Assembly (NCBI RefSeq): GCF_016427565.1
Contig: NZ_JAELXT010000017.1
Span: 39,614 to 103,613 of the forward strand
DNA from: Microvirga splendida
GTDB lineage: Bacteria > Pseudomonadota > Alphaproteobacteria > Rhizobiales > Beijerinckiaceae
Reading direction: 5' to 3'
DNA length: 64,000 nucleotides
The position numbers and the translations under genes are program-made. This document shows positions 12,562 to 20,482 of this stretch, piece by piece (positions within the stretch are counted from its first letter, which is position 1; every line of letters starts with the position of its first letter). Under the pieces are notes generated by a model, which saw nothing but the letters and a program-made list of their open reading frames with translations, had not been told where the DNA came from and ran no database searches.

Positions 12562-13269
12562 CTAGCGGCCTTTCCGGATGCTGATCACGGAGATCTGGCC
12601 GTTGACGCGGTCAGCCTGGAACTGAACTTTGTCGCCGGCCTTCACGCCCTTCAGGAGGGCTGGATCCTGGACGCGAAACACCATCGTCATGGCATCCATG
12701 TTGAGGTTGGGGATCGCACCATGATCAAGCGTGATCTTGTTCTGGGCTGTGTCGACCTTTTCGACCGTTCCGGAAACCATCGGGGCTTGGCTTGCGGCTG
12801 GCGCGGGTTGCGCCGGTGCGGCTGCGGGTGCCGGTGCAATTGGAGCCGGAGTGGCCTGCGCCGTTTGGGTCCCGCGCTGATCCAGTGGTCCGGATCCATG
12901 AGGCGGCTGGTCCAGGCGGGCGCGATAGTCCGCCTGCCGATTGCGGACCTGCCATTCCTTCAGTTCGGAAATCTGCTTTTGCTCCTCATCGAGGATCTTC
13001 TGTGCGACCCGGCGGAGCTGCTCGTCCGCGCCGTGCTCTAGCTGGGTCCGGGCGAGGAAGATCAAGTCTTCATGGTGGGCAATGAGAATCGCGGCGAAAT
13101 CCTTATCGGGATCGCCGGTGAGCTTCATGTCCTTGAACCGGTCGTTCATGACCTCACGGACGCGTTCATAGGCGGCCGGCGCCCCTTTGGCAGGCTGGGC
13201 CTGCGCAGAAAGGATTGGGCCGACAAAAACCAATGCAGTGGCCGTGAGGGTGGCGATCATGCGTTTCAT
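12562..13269 (-). CDS. Periplasmic DUF305-CusF fusion protein
   Basis: A 235-residue exported protein. After the signal peptide (ending near SAQAQP), residues about 30-115 form a four-helix DUF305 domain with the HHEDLIFLA motif. A Pro/Ala-rich linker (about 135-165) joins it to a C-terminal CusF-type copper-binding domain (about 165-235, with DHGAIPNLNMDAMTM). The CusF part is nearly identical to the free-standing CusF gene just upstream, indicating recent duplication and fusion. The usual CusF tryptophan that caps Cu(I) is replaced by Met. It probably buffers or hands over periplasmic copper. TAGGAG precedes the ATG. Confidence 0.9.
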   Translation of the reverse strand: MKRMIATLTATALVFVGPILSAQAQPAKGAPAAYERVREVMNDRFKDMKLTGDPDKDFAAILIAHHEDLIFLARTQLEHGADEQLRRVAQKILDEEQKQISELKEWQVRNRQADYRARLDQPPHGSGPLDQRGTQTAQATPAPIAPAPAAAPAQPAPAASQAPMVSGTVEKVDTAQNKITLDHGAIPNLNMDAMTMVFRVQDPALLKGVKAGDKVQFQADRVNGQISVISIRKGR

Positions 13270-13343
13270 CGCAGTTCTCCTAAAGCGGGTGAGCCGCCCC
13301 GCACCGATGGGTCTCGAACACCGGTGGCGGGGCGGCCGGGGCC

Positions 13344-13634
13344 TTATTTGCCCTTCTTGATCGAGGTGACGGAGATCTGGCCGTTCACGCGGTCGGCGGT
13401 GAACTGGATCTTGTCTCCGGCCTTCACATCCTTGAGCAGGGCCGAGTCTTGGGCCCGGAACACCATCGTCATGGCATCCATGTTGAGGTTCGGGATGGCG
13501 CCGTGGTCGATGGTGATCTTGCCCTGTGCGGTGTCCACCTTCTCGACGGTGCCGGAGACCGTCGGCAGGCTTTGGGCAAGGGCGGCACCCGTCAGGGCGA
13601 GAGAGGCAATGAGGCTGATGGCAATACGCTTCAT
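13344..13634 (-). CDS. CusF-family periplasmic copper-binding protein
   Basis: A 96-residue protein with a short signal peptide (cleavage near GAALAQ) and one small OB-like CusF domain. The ligand region reads DHGAIPNLNMDAMTM: the His and the MxM pair are kept, but the Trp of E. coli CusF is a Met. CusF-type chaperones deliver Cu(I)/Ag(I) to RND efflux pumps of the CusCBA type. Here the RND pump genes are missing and only a TolC fragment remains upstream. AGGAG precedes the ATG at 13634. Confidence 0.92.
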   Translation of the reverse strand: MKRIAISLIASLALTGAALAQSLPTVSGTVEKVDTAQGKITIDHGAIPNLNMDAMTMVFRAQDSALLKDVKAGDKIQFTADRVNGQISVTSIKKGK

Positions 13635-13674
13635 GTCGAACTCCTATGTCGGATTCGGGTGGGAGATGGCGCCG

Positions 13675-14166
13675 TCACTTCACGACGACGGTGGCTTTCA
13701 TGCCGGACTCGTAGTGGCCCGGGATCAGGCAGGCGTACTCGAACGTGCCAGCCTTGGTAAAGCGCCAGACGATCTCGGACATTCCCGCCGGCGCCAGACG
13801 GCGGCCGTTCGGGTCATCGTGCTCCATGTCCGGGTTCTGCTCCATCGCGACCTTGTGCTTGGCATTGTTCTGGACACTGTCGAGCATGAACTCGTGATCG
13901 ACCTTCCCGGTGTTCTTGAGCACGAACTTCACCTGCTCGCCGCGCTTGATCTCAACCCGGTCGGGCTCAAAGAGCATCTTCGCGTCCTCGGTTTCCTTCA
14001 TGGTGACCTCGATGGTGCGGGCGATAGGCTTCTTGGGATCGCCCGGTTCGCCGGCCGCAAACGACTTGTGGCTGTGGCCGGCCTCGCCAGGCCCGGCGAA
14101 CGCGAGCGTGGATGAGAGGGCGAGCGCGCTCAGCGCGCTCGCGAGGGTGAGTGTACGAGTTATCAT
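13675..14166 (-). CDS. Periplasmic cupredoxin
   Basis: A 163-residue exported blue-copper-type protein. After the signal peptide and a His-containing linker (AGHSHKSFAAG), the cupredoxin core shows a first ligand His in KVDHEFML and the ligand loop YACLIPGHYESGM, which supplies Cys, His and Met (C-x4-H-x4-M). It is likely an electron carrier or copper carrier serving the neighbouring multicopper oxidase. AAGGACC precedes the ATG at 14166, and the oxidase stop lies 32 bp upstream, so the two are co-transcribed. Confidence 0.92.
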   Translation of the reverse strand: MITRTLTLASALSALALSSTLAFAGPGEAGHSHKSFAAGEPGDPKKPIARTIEVTMKETEDAKMLFEPDRVEIKRGEQVKFVLKNTGKVDHEFMLDSVQNNAKHKVAMEQNPDMEHDDPNGRRLAPAGMSEIVWRFTKAGTFEYACLIPGHYESGMKATVVVK

Positions 14167-14198
14167 TGTTGGTCCTTCAGTGTTGGTTCTTGTTGGGA

Positions 14199-15614
14199 TC
14201 AGTGATTGCCGTGGCCACCAGGCTTGGCAGAACTGACGCGGCGCTTGCGGCGGTCGATGGCGCGGAACTCCGCTGCCTTGACGCCGCTGTCGGGTGAGGT
14301 CGCGCGGGCGGGCTCGGCGAGCTTCTCGCCGGTCCACTCATAGGCAACGGTTCCCTCCGGGTGCTTGTACCAGCCCGGATCCTTGTAATCGTCCGCTGCC
14401 AAACCGGGGCGGACCTTCACGACCGAGAACATGCCGCCCATCTCGACGGGACCGAATTGCGCGAAGCCCGTCATCATCGGCAGCGTGTTGTCGGGCAGCG
14501 GCATCTCCATCGAGCCCATCTCGCCCATGCCCGCCCCGCCCATCGGCATGTAGCCCGGCGCGATCTTCTTGATGGCAGGGGCCGTCTTGTTCATGTTGAC
14601 GCCGATGTAGGTCTTCACGTCGTGGCCCATGGCGTTCATGGTGTGGTGCGACTTGTGGCAATGGATCGCCCAGTCGCCCGGCGCGTCGGCCACGAACTCG
14701 AACGCGCGCATCTGCCCGACGGCGACGTCGATGGAGACCTCGGGCCACGCCGCTCCTTCCGGCACCCATCCGCCGTCCGTGCCGGTGACCTTGAAGTCGT
14801 AGCCGTGCATGTGGATCGGGTGGTTGGTCATCGTGAGGTTGCCGAACCGGACGCGGACCTTGTCGCCTTGGCGCACCACGAGCGGGTCGATGCCCGGGAA
14901 CACGCGCGAGTTCCAGCACCAGAGATTGAAGTCGAGCATCGTGTTGACCTTCGGCACGTAGCTTCCGGCCTCGATGTCGAACGCGTTGAGCAGGAACACG
15001 AAGTCGCGGTCGACGCGGCGCTCGGCGGGATCGCGCGGATGCACCACGAAGAAGCCCATCATGCCCATGGCCATCTGGACCATCTCGTCCGAGTGCGGGT
15101 GGTACATGAAGGTGCCGGACTTTTGCAGGACGAACTCGTAGACGAACGTCTTGCCCGGCGGGATGTGCGGCTGGGTCAGGCCGCCGACGCCATCCATGCC
15201 GCTGGGCAGGAGCTGGCCGTGCCAATGCACCGCCGTGTTCTCCGGCAGCTTGTTGGTCACAAAAATGCGGACCTTGTCGCCCTGCACCGCCTCGATGGTC
15301 GGTCCCGGCGACTGGCCGTTGTAGCCCCAGAGGTGGGCCTTCATGCCGGGAGCGAGCTCGCGCACGACAGGTTCGGCGACGAGATGGAACTCCTTCCAGT
15401 CCCCGTTCTGGCGCCATGGCAGCGTCCAGCCGTTGAGCGTCACGACGGGCTGGTAGTCCGGTCCGCTCTTCGGGTAGAGCGGCGGCTGCATGGTGGCCTC
15501 GGTCATGGTGGGCGCCTCAGGCAGGCTCGCGGCCTGTGTGCGTCCGCTGATCATGGAGGCGCCGGCGAGGGCCAGTCCCCCTGCGCCGAGAAAACCTCTT
15601 CGCGATACGGTCAT
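14199..15614 (-). CDS. Tat-exported multicopper oxidase
   Basis: A 471-residue periplasmic oxidase, probably oxidising Cu(I) to Cu(II). It begins with a twin-arginine signal (SRRGFLGAGG). All four copper motifs are present: HWH at 130-132, HPH at 172-174, HPIHMH at 265-270, and HCHKSHHTMNAM at 318-329 with the axial Met. A methionine-rich stretch (about 395-420, MPMGGAGMGEMGSMEM) resembles the Met-rich copper-binding segments of CueO and PcoA. I chose the ATG at 15614 because GAGGAG precedes it and the Tat signal begins there. It follows the TolC remnant by 19 bp. Confidence 0.95.
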   Translation of the reverse strand: MTVSRRGFLGAGGLALAGASMISGRTQAASLPEAPTMTEATMQPPLYPKSGPDYQPVVTLNGWTLPWRQNGDWKEFHLVAEPVVRELAPGMKAHLWGYNGQSPGPTIEAVQGDKVRIFVTNKLPENTAVHWHGQLLPSGMDGVGGLTQPHIPPGKTFVYEFVLQKSGTFMYHPHSDEMVQMAMGMMGFFVVHPRDPAERRVDRDFVFLLNAFDIEAGSYVPKVNTMLDFNLWCWNSRVFPGIDPLVVRQGDKVRVRFGNLTMTNHPIHMHGYDFKVTGTDGGWVPEGAAWPEVSIDVAVGQMRAFEFVADAPGDWAIHCHKSHHTMNAMGHDVKTYIGVNMNKTAPAIKKIAPGYMPMGGAGMGEMGSMEMPLPDNTLPMMTGFAQFGPVEMGGMFSVVKVRPGLAADDYKDPGWYKHPEGTVAYEWTGEKLAEPARATSPDSGVKAAEFRAIDRRKRRVSSAKPGGHGNH

Positions 15615-15633
15615 GGATCTCTCCTCAAGGGTT

Positions 15634-16318
15634 TCAGTGTGCGGCGCCGGCGCCACCGCCGGCGGCCGCTGTGGTGGCTTCTCCGCCGCCTTCGCCACCG
15701 CCAACCCCGCCACCGATCAGGGCGGCCTTGAGGTCGGTCGCGGCGATCCAGAAGTCGCGGCGGGCGTTGATGGCATCCACGTTGCTCAGGATGCGGGTGC
15801 GGGCGTCCAGGATGAGCTGGCTGACGTCGACGAGCATGCCGCTGTATTGCAGCAGCGCCTCGTCCTGGATGGTCTTCTGGAGGGGCAGGACACGGCCCTG
15901 GTAGTGCCGGGCCAGGTCGTAGTTGCCGCGGTAGCGCAGGTAGGCCTCGCGAGCCTCCGAGCGCACATTCACAGCCCGCTCGGCCAGGCGATTGGCCGCC
16001 GCCATATAGGTTTCCTGCGCATTACGCACGGCGGTACCGCCAAAGTCGAAAATTGGGATTTGGAACTCGATTTCCAAGCCCCGCCTTTTGACGACCTCAC
16101 GCTCGACCTCGGTTTCGCCCTCCTCGTTTGTGGTGAAGGATTTCGCGCGCTCGTAGCTGGAGATACCGGCGAGCTCGATGTCGGTCACGAAACGGGTGGC
16201 ACTGGTCAGTCCGAACTCGCTCGCGACGCCGGTGAGATCATTGCGCAAGGCTTGGAGGTCGACACGTTTCTCCAGCGCCTGACGCTCGATGTCTTTGGCA
16301 GAGGCGATGCGGGCCGGC
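15634..16318 (-). pseudogene. TolC-family outer-membrane efflux protein, 5'-truncated by IS
   Basis: The last 220 or so residues of a TolC-like outer-membrane channel, recognisable from helical stretches (QEPY-like AQETYMAAANRLAERAV, SEAREAYLRYRGNYDLARHY) and the LLQYSGMLVDVSQLILDART segment. The frame continues upstream to position 16318, exactly where the IS3-family inverted repeat begins, and the codons before that are IS sequence. A Gly/Ala-rich tail ends the protein. No matching N-terminal half lies on the far side of the IS, so the insertion was accompanied by a deletion. Together with CusF it suggests that a Cus-type RND pump once stood here. Confidence 0.88.
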
Positions 16319-16391
16319 TGTCCGTTGTCAGAGTTTTTGAGACAACGGGCGGTCTGATCTAAGGGAGGCTCCGGCTCATCTGGGTTGCGGA

Positions 16392-17372
16392 TTAAGCTGC
16401 CTGCATCTGGTGCTGCAAGCGGCGGGTTTGGATGGTCTGTCGCTTGATCCTTTCCCTCTCCTTCAGAATGGCCTCGCCGCGTCCAAAGTAGACATCGGCG
16501 GGCGTGAGATTGTCGAGGCTTTCGTGGTAGCGCTGGTGATTGTAGTGCGCCACAAACGCTTCAATCTGCGCCTCCAGATCTCCCGGCAGGAAGTAGTTTT
16601 CCAGCAGAATGCGGTTCTTGAGCGTCTGATGCCAACGCTCGATCTTGCCCTGGGTCATGGGATGGTACGGCGCTCCACGCACATGCGTCATGCCCTTGCC
16701 TTCCAGCCAAGTAGCCAGATCCGACGAGATATAGCTCGAGCCGTTATCCGACAGCAGTCGGGGTCTGTGCGCCACTTCCACCTGTTCCAAACCTGAAGCT
16801 TGGAGGGCCAGCTCCAAGGTAGCGGTGACGTCTTCTGCCTTCATCGTGGTGCATAGCTTCCAGGCGAGGATGTAGCGCGAGAAGTCGTCGAGCACGGTTG
16901 AGAGATAAAACCAGCCCCAGCCGATCACCTTGAGATACGTGAAGTCGGTCTGCCAGAGCTGGTTGGGTGCGGAGGTCTTGTCCTTGAACTCATTGGCCGC
17001 CTTCATGACGATGAACGCCGGGCTGGCGATCAGGTCCTGTGCCTTGAGCAGCCGGTAGACGGAAGCCTCAGAGACGAAGTAGCCGTGCTGATCGGTGAAG
17101 CGCACCGCCAGCTCCCGCGGCGATAGTTCCGGCTCGTCTAGAGCCAACTGGATGATCTGCTGGCGGATTGCATCTGGGATGCGGTTCCAGACCTGCTTCG
17201 GGCAGGGCTGCCGGTCCTCCAGAGCCTCAGGGCCGCCGGACTGGTAGAGATCGTACCACCGGTAGAAGGTTGCCCGTGGGATGCCGATCCGCTCCAGGGT
17301 CTCACGCACGGACAGATGAGATTGCTCGACTAGGCGGATGATCTCGATCTTCTCGGAAGCCGGGTACCTCAT
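16392..17372 (-). CDS. IS3-family transposase OrfB (DDE integrase core)
   Basis: A 326-residue transposase. N-terminal HTH (SVRETLERIGIPRATFYRWY) is followed by the rve integrase core with the expected acidic residues: Asp in WQTDFTYL, Asp in LSDNGSSY, and Glu in GKIERWHQTLK. It overlaps the OrfA stop by 4 bp (ATGA). An A7 run in OrfA at 17401-17407, about 30 bp before the overlap, could also permit -1 slippage to make the OrfAB fusion. The gene is intact. Confidence 0.95.
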   Translation of the reverse strand: MRYPASEKIEIIRLVEQSHLSVRETLERIGIPRATFYRWYDLYQSGGPEALEDRQPCPKQVWNRIPDAIRQQIIQLALDEPELSPRELAVRFTDQHGYFVSEASVYRLLKAQDLIASPAFIVMKAANEFKDKTSAPNQLWQTDFTYLKVIGWGWFYLSTVLDDFSRYILAWKLCTTMKAEDVTATLELALQASGLEQVEVAHRPRLLSDNGSSYISSDLATWLEGKGMTHVRGAPYHPMTQGKIERWHQTLKNRILLENYFLPGDLEAQIEAFVAHYNHQRYHESLDNLTPADVYFGRGEAILKERERIKRQTIQTRRLQHQMQAA

Positions 17373-17743
17373 GCGCCGTCCTCCCCATCCCCGATCATGC
17401 TTTTTTTGAGCAGGCGGTTCTCGAGGGTGAGGTCGGCCACCACCTCCTTAAGGGCGGCCGCTTCCCGGCGCAGGCCCCTGACCTCGTCCGAGGTGGCCTC
17501 CCGGGCGGTGTCGCCGGCCAGGCGCTTCTTACCGGCTTCCAGGAAGTCCTTGGACCAGCGGTAGTAGACATTGGGCGGGATGCCTTCACGGCGGCAGAGC
17601 TCGGCGATGCTGTCCTCACCGCGCAGCCCTTCCAGCACGATGCGGATCTTCTCCTCGGCGGAGTAGTGCTTGCGGGTGGCCCGGCGGATCTCCTTGACCA
17701 CCGTCTCGGCTGGCTCCTTGGCTGGCCCTGGTTTCTGTCTCAT
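17369..17743 (-). CDS. IS3-family transposase OrfA
   Basis: A 124-residue basic DNA-binding protein with an HTH (SIAELCRREGIPPNVYYRWSKDFL) and a C-terminal leucine-zipper-like helix (LRREAAALKEVVADLTLENRLL) that mediates OrfA-OrfB contacts in this family. The codons for LLKKS carry an uninterrupted A7 (17401-17407 on the plus strand as T7), a typical slippery site. Its ATG at 17743 sits about 85 bp inside the IS end. Confidence 0.93.
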   Translation of the reverse strand: MRQKPGPAKEPAETVVKEIRRATRKHYSAEEKIRIVLEGLRGEDSIAELCRREGIPPNVYYRWSKDFLEAGKKRLAGDTAREATSDEVRGLRREAAALKEVVADLTLENRLLKKSMIGDGEDGA

Positions 17744-17829
17744 CGTTTCTTCCTCAGAGGCTACGATGAACCAAAAACTCTCCCTTCTTCAACTCACCCG
17801 ATCTGTCTCATGAGTGCTGACGGCGGACA

Positions 17830-18215
17830 CAGTGCGGTCAACGAAACGAGAGGACGGCATAAGGAGGAAGCCAGGCAGGCGTGCGACACTGTGTTTCACT
17901 GGTACGGCACCGTCGTGAACATCAACCCGGCACTTTTTAACTTCGTGGTTGGTGCCTATGAGCGCATGAACGCAGCAGGTGTTTTCCTCAGCGGGGAAGC
18001 CTGCCAGGAATTTGAGGACAGCTACCGATACGAAGAGGATCATGGCCACGCTCATCGTATCGACGGGAGAATAGCCACGCGTGCCGGAGACCTCGAGCAG
18101 TTGCTCGCTGATATAATGGGTACGGAGGGGTTTTGAAGGCTCCCGATGGCGGATACTGGCATTGCTGATGGCTAGCTCAGAAGCCACTCCGGCGCACCGC
18201 TTACCCGGCCAGAAA
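17830..18215. other. Stretch between IS3 and AbiE-like remnant
   Basis: No convincing gene. A leftward frame with a hydrophobic start (MSVAMILFVSVAVLKFL, near 18050) runs into the IS end and could be the start of a gene cut by the IS, but the rest shows no known motif. A rightward frame covering the same DNA mostly mirrors the IS. Confidence 0.35.
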
Positions 18216-18286
18216 TTCACTGTACAGCAAATATTGCCTTTTTGCTGAATATCCGAAATCCATGCATTATTCACTCTGCAGAAAAT
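18216..18286 (+). promoter_or_regulatory. Direct repeats in front of the AbiEi-like gene
   Basis: TTCACTGTACAGCAAAT (18216-18232) and TTCACTCTGCAGAAAAT (18270-18286) agree at 13 of 17 positions; the second runs over the start codon. AbiEi-type antitoxins repress their own promoter by binding repeats, so these are candidate operators. Confidence 0.4.
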
Positions 18287-19373
18287 GATCGTGGAAGGCC
18301 AAATAACCGAGACGTTCATAAGAAACTTGGTCGATGCCTTGACCGAAATCACAGGCGAGAAGCCCCAGGTCTTGCAGGAACCCAAAGGGTCAGGGAGCTC
18401 ACTTCGACCGGACTTGACAATGGAAATGCGCCAAGACGGCAAAACGTATCGGATTGTTGTCGAGGCCAAAGCATCCCTCTTTCCGCGCGACGCCCGCGAA
18501 GCCATCTGGCAGCTCAGGAACTATCTCGCTCATCTTGAGAACGACTTCTATCGGGTAGTACCCGTCCTCATGGCCGAGACCATATCGCCTGGCGCCCGTG
18601 AATTGCTTCGCGATGAACGGATCGGCTATTTTGACTCCAGCGGAAGCCTGTTCATCGCAGCCAAGGGGCTTTATCTGCGTGTCGATAAGCCGCCGTCTCG
18701 AAAGCAATCCCGCTCACTGAACAACCTATTCGCCGGCCGTCGGGCTCAAGTTCTGCACGCGGTCTGGGTCACCAAGCCGGACTGGTTCGGCGTCCACGAG
18801 ATCGCTGAGCGGGCCGGGGTATCGCCGGCGACGGCGCCGGAGACCTTGATAGCCATCGAGCGCCGGGACTGGGTCGAGGTGAGGGGTGCTGGCCCCGCGA
18901 AAGAGCGCCGCTTGACCAATCCACGCGCATTGCTCGATGCATGATCGAGCTTTCAGAACTCGGTCAAACCGAGGGACGTGCAACACTACTACGTGCGCTC
19001 GATGGCGCTGCCGGATCTGCAACGACAGCTCGATCATGCGTGCGAGATCGAAGGCGTTCCTTACGAGCTCACGGGCATTTCCGCCGGACAGATCCATGCT
19101 CCTTACCTGTCGAGTGTTTCTCAGGTCTCTTGCCGCGTTTCTGCAAGCCGGGGGATGCACGCTGTGCTGGATACAATCGGGGCGCGACCCGTACGAGAAG
19201 GCTGGAATCTTGGTGGCCACGAGTTGAAGTCGGACGACGAGCTGCGATTTCGCCAGAGGATCGATGATCTTTGGGTTGCCGATCCGCTTCAAACCTACCT
19301 TGACCTGCTGCAATCGGGGGGGCGCGCCAAGGAGCTGGCGCAACATGTTCGTGCCGAGAAACTGGACGTCTAA
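18285..19373 (+). pseudogene. AbiEi-like antitoxin gene with an in-frame TGA
   Basis: Reads 219 codons from the ATG at 18285 to a TGA at 18942, then continues open in the same frame to the TAA at 19371. The first part has a nuclease-like beta-sheet (YRIVVEAKASLFPRDAREAIWQ) and a winged helix (FGVHEIAERAGVSPATAPETL). The second part (QHYYVRSMALPDLQRQL, then VADPLQTYLDLLQSGGRAKEL) is the C-terminal half typical of AbiEi-type regulators. The TGA follows LLDA, where a Trp codon would be natural. It is immediately followed by an equally damaged nucleotidyltransferase gene. Function as an antitoxin is inferred from family and context. Confidence 0.75.
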
Positions 19374-19637
19374 TGCCCAAGCCACAGTTTTTCGTCGACT
19401 ACAGCCAGGAAGTCACCCATGACTGCGAGCGTGTGCTGGTCACGCTCTTCAGCGGCCTTGGACCGTGGTGAGAGTCGGTATTCCTAGTGGGTGGACTGAT
19501 GCCTCGCTACCTGGTGACAGCGCGGCCGCCGGCTGTTCCGGCGCATGCTGGCACCGGGGATATCGATGTCGTTGTCGACCTCGCCGTTCTCGCGGACACC
19601 GAAGCCTACCTCGGACCTTTATGGTTAAGACGAAGCT
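19373..19637 (+). pseudogene. AbiEii-like nucleotidyltransferase toxin, N-terminal remnant
   Basis: The ATG shares its A with the TAA of the AbiEi-like gene. Thirty-two codons (MPKPQFFVDYSQEV...FSGLGPW) end in a TGA at 19469-19471. The same frame then runs on through VGGLMPRYLVTARPP and GTGDIDVVVDLAVLADTEAY, which hold the nucleotidyltransferase GG and D-x-D signatures of AbiEii-type toxins. The homology stops at 19609 and the frame closes soon after. The missing continuation is on the opposite strand just downstream. Confidence 0.75.
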
Positions 19638-19640
19638 AAC

Positions 19641-19892
19641 CTATTCACCTCGGTCGTGGAGATCGAAAACAAGCGATGCATGGGGAATGTTAACGGCCGA
19701 GATGTTTCCCTCGGTCGGCAACTCTTGCAGTGCACCGCCTTTCAGCCCCGGGTCGTCTGCCAGGAACTCGAGAACGACCGTGACTCCTTTTTCAGTCTTG
19801 GTCTTCCACCGCCAATTGACCTTCACGCTCCTGTCGTTGTCCGCACGCTCAAGGCCCATCCGCTTGAGGTTCTCCTCCAGCGTCCGATAAGC
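19641..19892 (-). pseudogene. Inverted internal fragment of the AbiEii-like gene
   Basis: On the minus strand the DNA encodes AYRTLEENLKRMGLERA, then WRWKTKTEKGVTVVLEFL and PHASLVFDLHDR. This reads as the direct continuation of the plus-strand remnant that ends ADTEAY at 19609. The segment of about 250 bp therefore appears to have been inverted inside the gene. The rest of the toxin gene is absent. Confidence 0.7.
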
Positions 19893-19894
19893 CG

Positions 19895-20236
19895 ATGCGA
19901 AAGATCCATCATGGCTTCATAGCTATCGTCATCCTCGCGGGGCCCGCCAGTATCATTCTTGCCCATGAGAAGCTCACCCGAACACCAGCGCATATAATTT
20001 TTGAATCGTTCGATCCGCCACCGACCTTAAGGCTGGCATACACTCGGTGCGCGGAAGCTCCCAAGCAGCAGCGATCCACCCAATGTGACGAGTATGTCAG
20101 CTTCTTCGAAGACTGCGTTGCTCGCAAGACCGAGTGTGGTCCACAATCCGTCTACGAGGTCCTCACCAAGCTCATACTCTCAGCGCCTCCTAAGCGACCG
20201 GGACCAGAAAAGGCTGTAATCCCGACTGACGTTTAA
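19895..20236 (+). CDS. Small exported Cys-containing hypothetical protein
   Basis: A 113-residue product starting with a signal-peptide-like MRKIHHGFIAIVILAGPASIILA. The mature part has four cysteines (one in TRCAEAP, one in TQCDEY, one in EDCVAR and one in TECGPQ), which could form two disulphides in the periplasm. I recognise no family. The ribosome site is weak and the start lies right at the edge of the inverted fragment, so the true start or even the gene is uncertain. Confidence 0.45.
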   Translation: MRKIHHGFIAIVILAGPASIILAHEKLTRTPAHIIFESFDPPPTLRLAYTRCAEAPKQQRSTQCDEYVSFFEDCVARKTECGPQSVYEVLTKLILSAPPKRPGPEKAVIPTDV

Positions 20237-20482
20237 TCCAGCAACCACTGACAATCCTATTTCATTGGTGCGTCCGAAATCATTCGAATGACCTTCCTCC
20301 GCGAGGCCCTCGCCATCTTCGACGGCATTCGGTCGCAAACGCCACCAGACTTCAGCGAAACCAGCCGGCAGTTTCCAGCTCCCTATCTGGGGTGGAGAAG
20401 GACAAACCGGGGCAAGCAACGAATATTGCCTTTCGAGCGGGAAGGGCTCAATGTCCCCGCCTCAAAAGCTACCCGGTATGGC

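Larger units (their letters stand above)
16319..17829 (-). mobile_element. IS3-family insertion sequence, 1511 bp
   Basis: Imperfect terminal inverted repeats start TGTCCGTTGTCAG at 16319 and, on the other strand, TGTCCGCCGTCAG at 17829; similarity continues through TGAGACA. The ends are TG...CA as usual for IS3. Two overlapping genes fill it. I find no matching direct repeat beside the ends, in keeping with a deletion of flanking DNA. Confidence 0.88.

Noticed and set aside
14361..15731. Long rightward open frame opposite the multicopper oxidase
   Set aside because: His/Arg/Val-rich shadow of the oxidase; the leftward frame has all copper motifs and a Tat signal.
17666..18136. Rightward frame of 156 codons across the IS3 right end
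   Set aside because: The first half is antisense to OrfA and crosses the IS border; the second half has no recognisable pattern.
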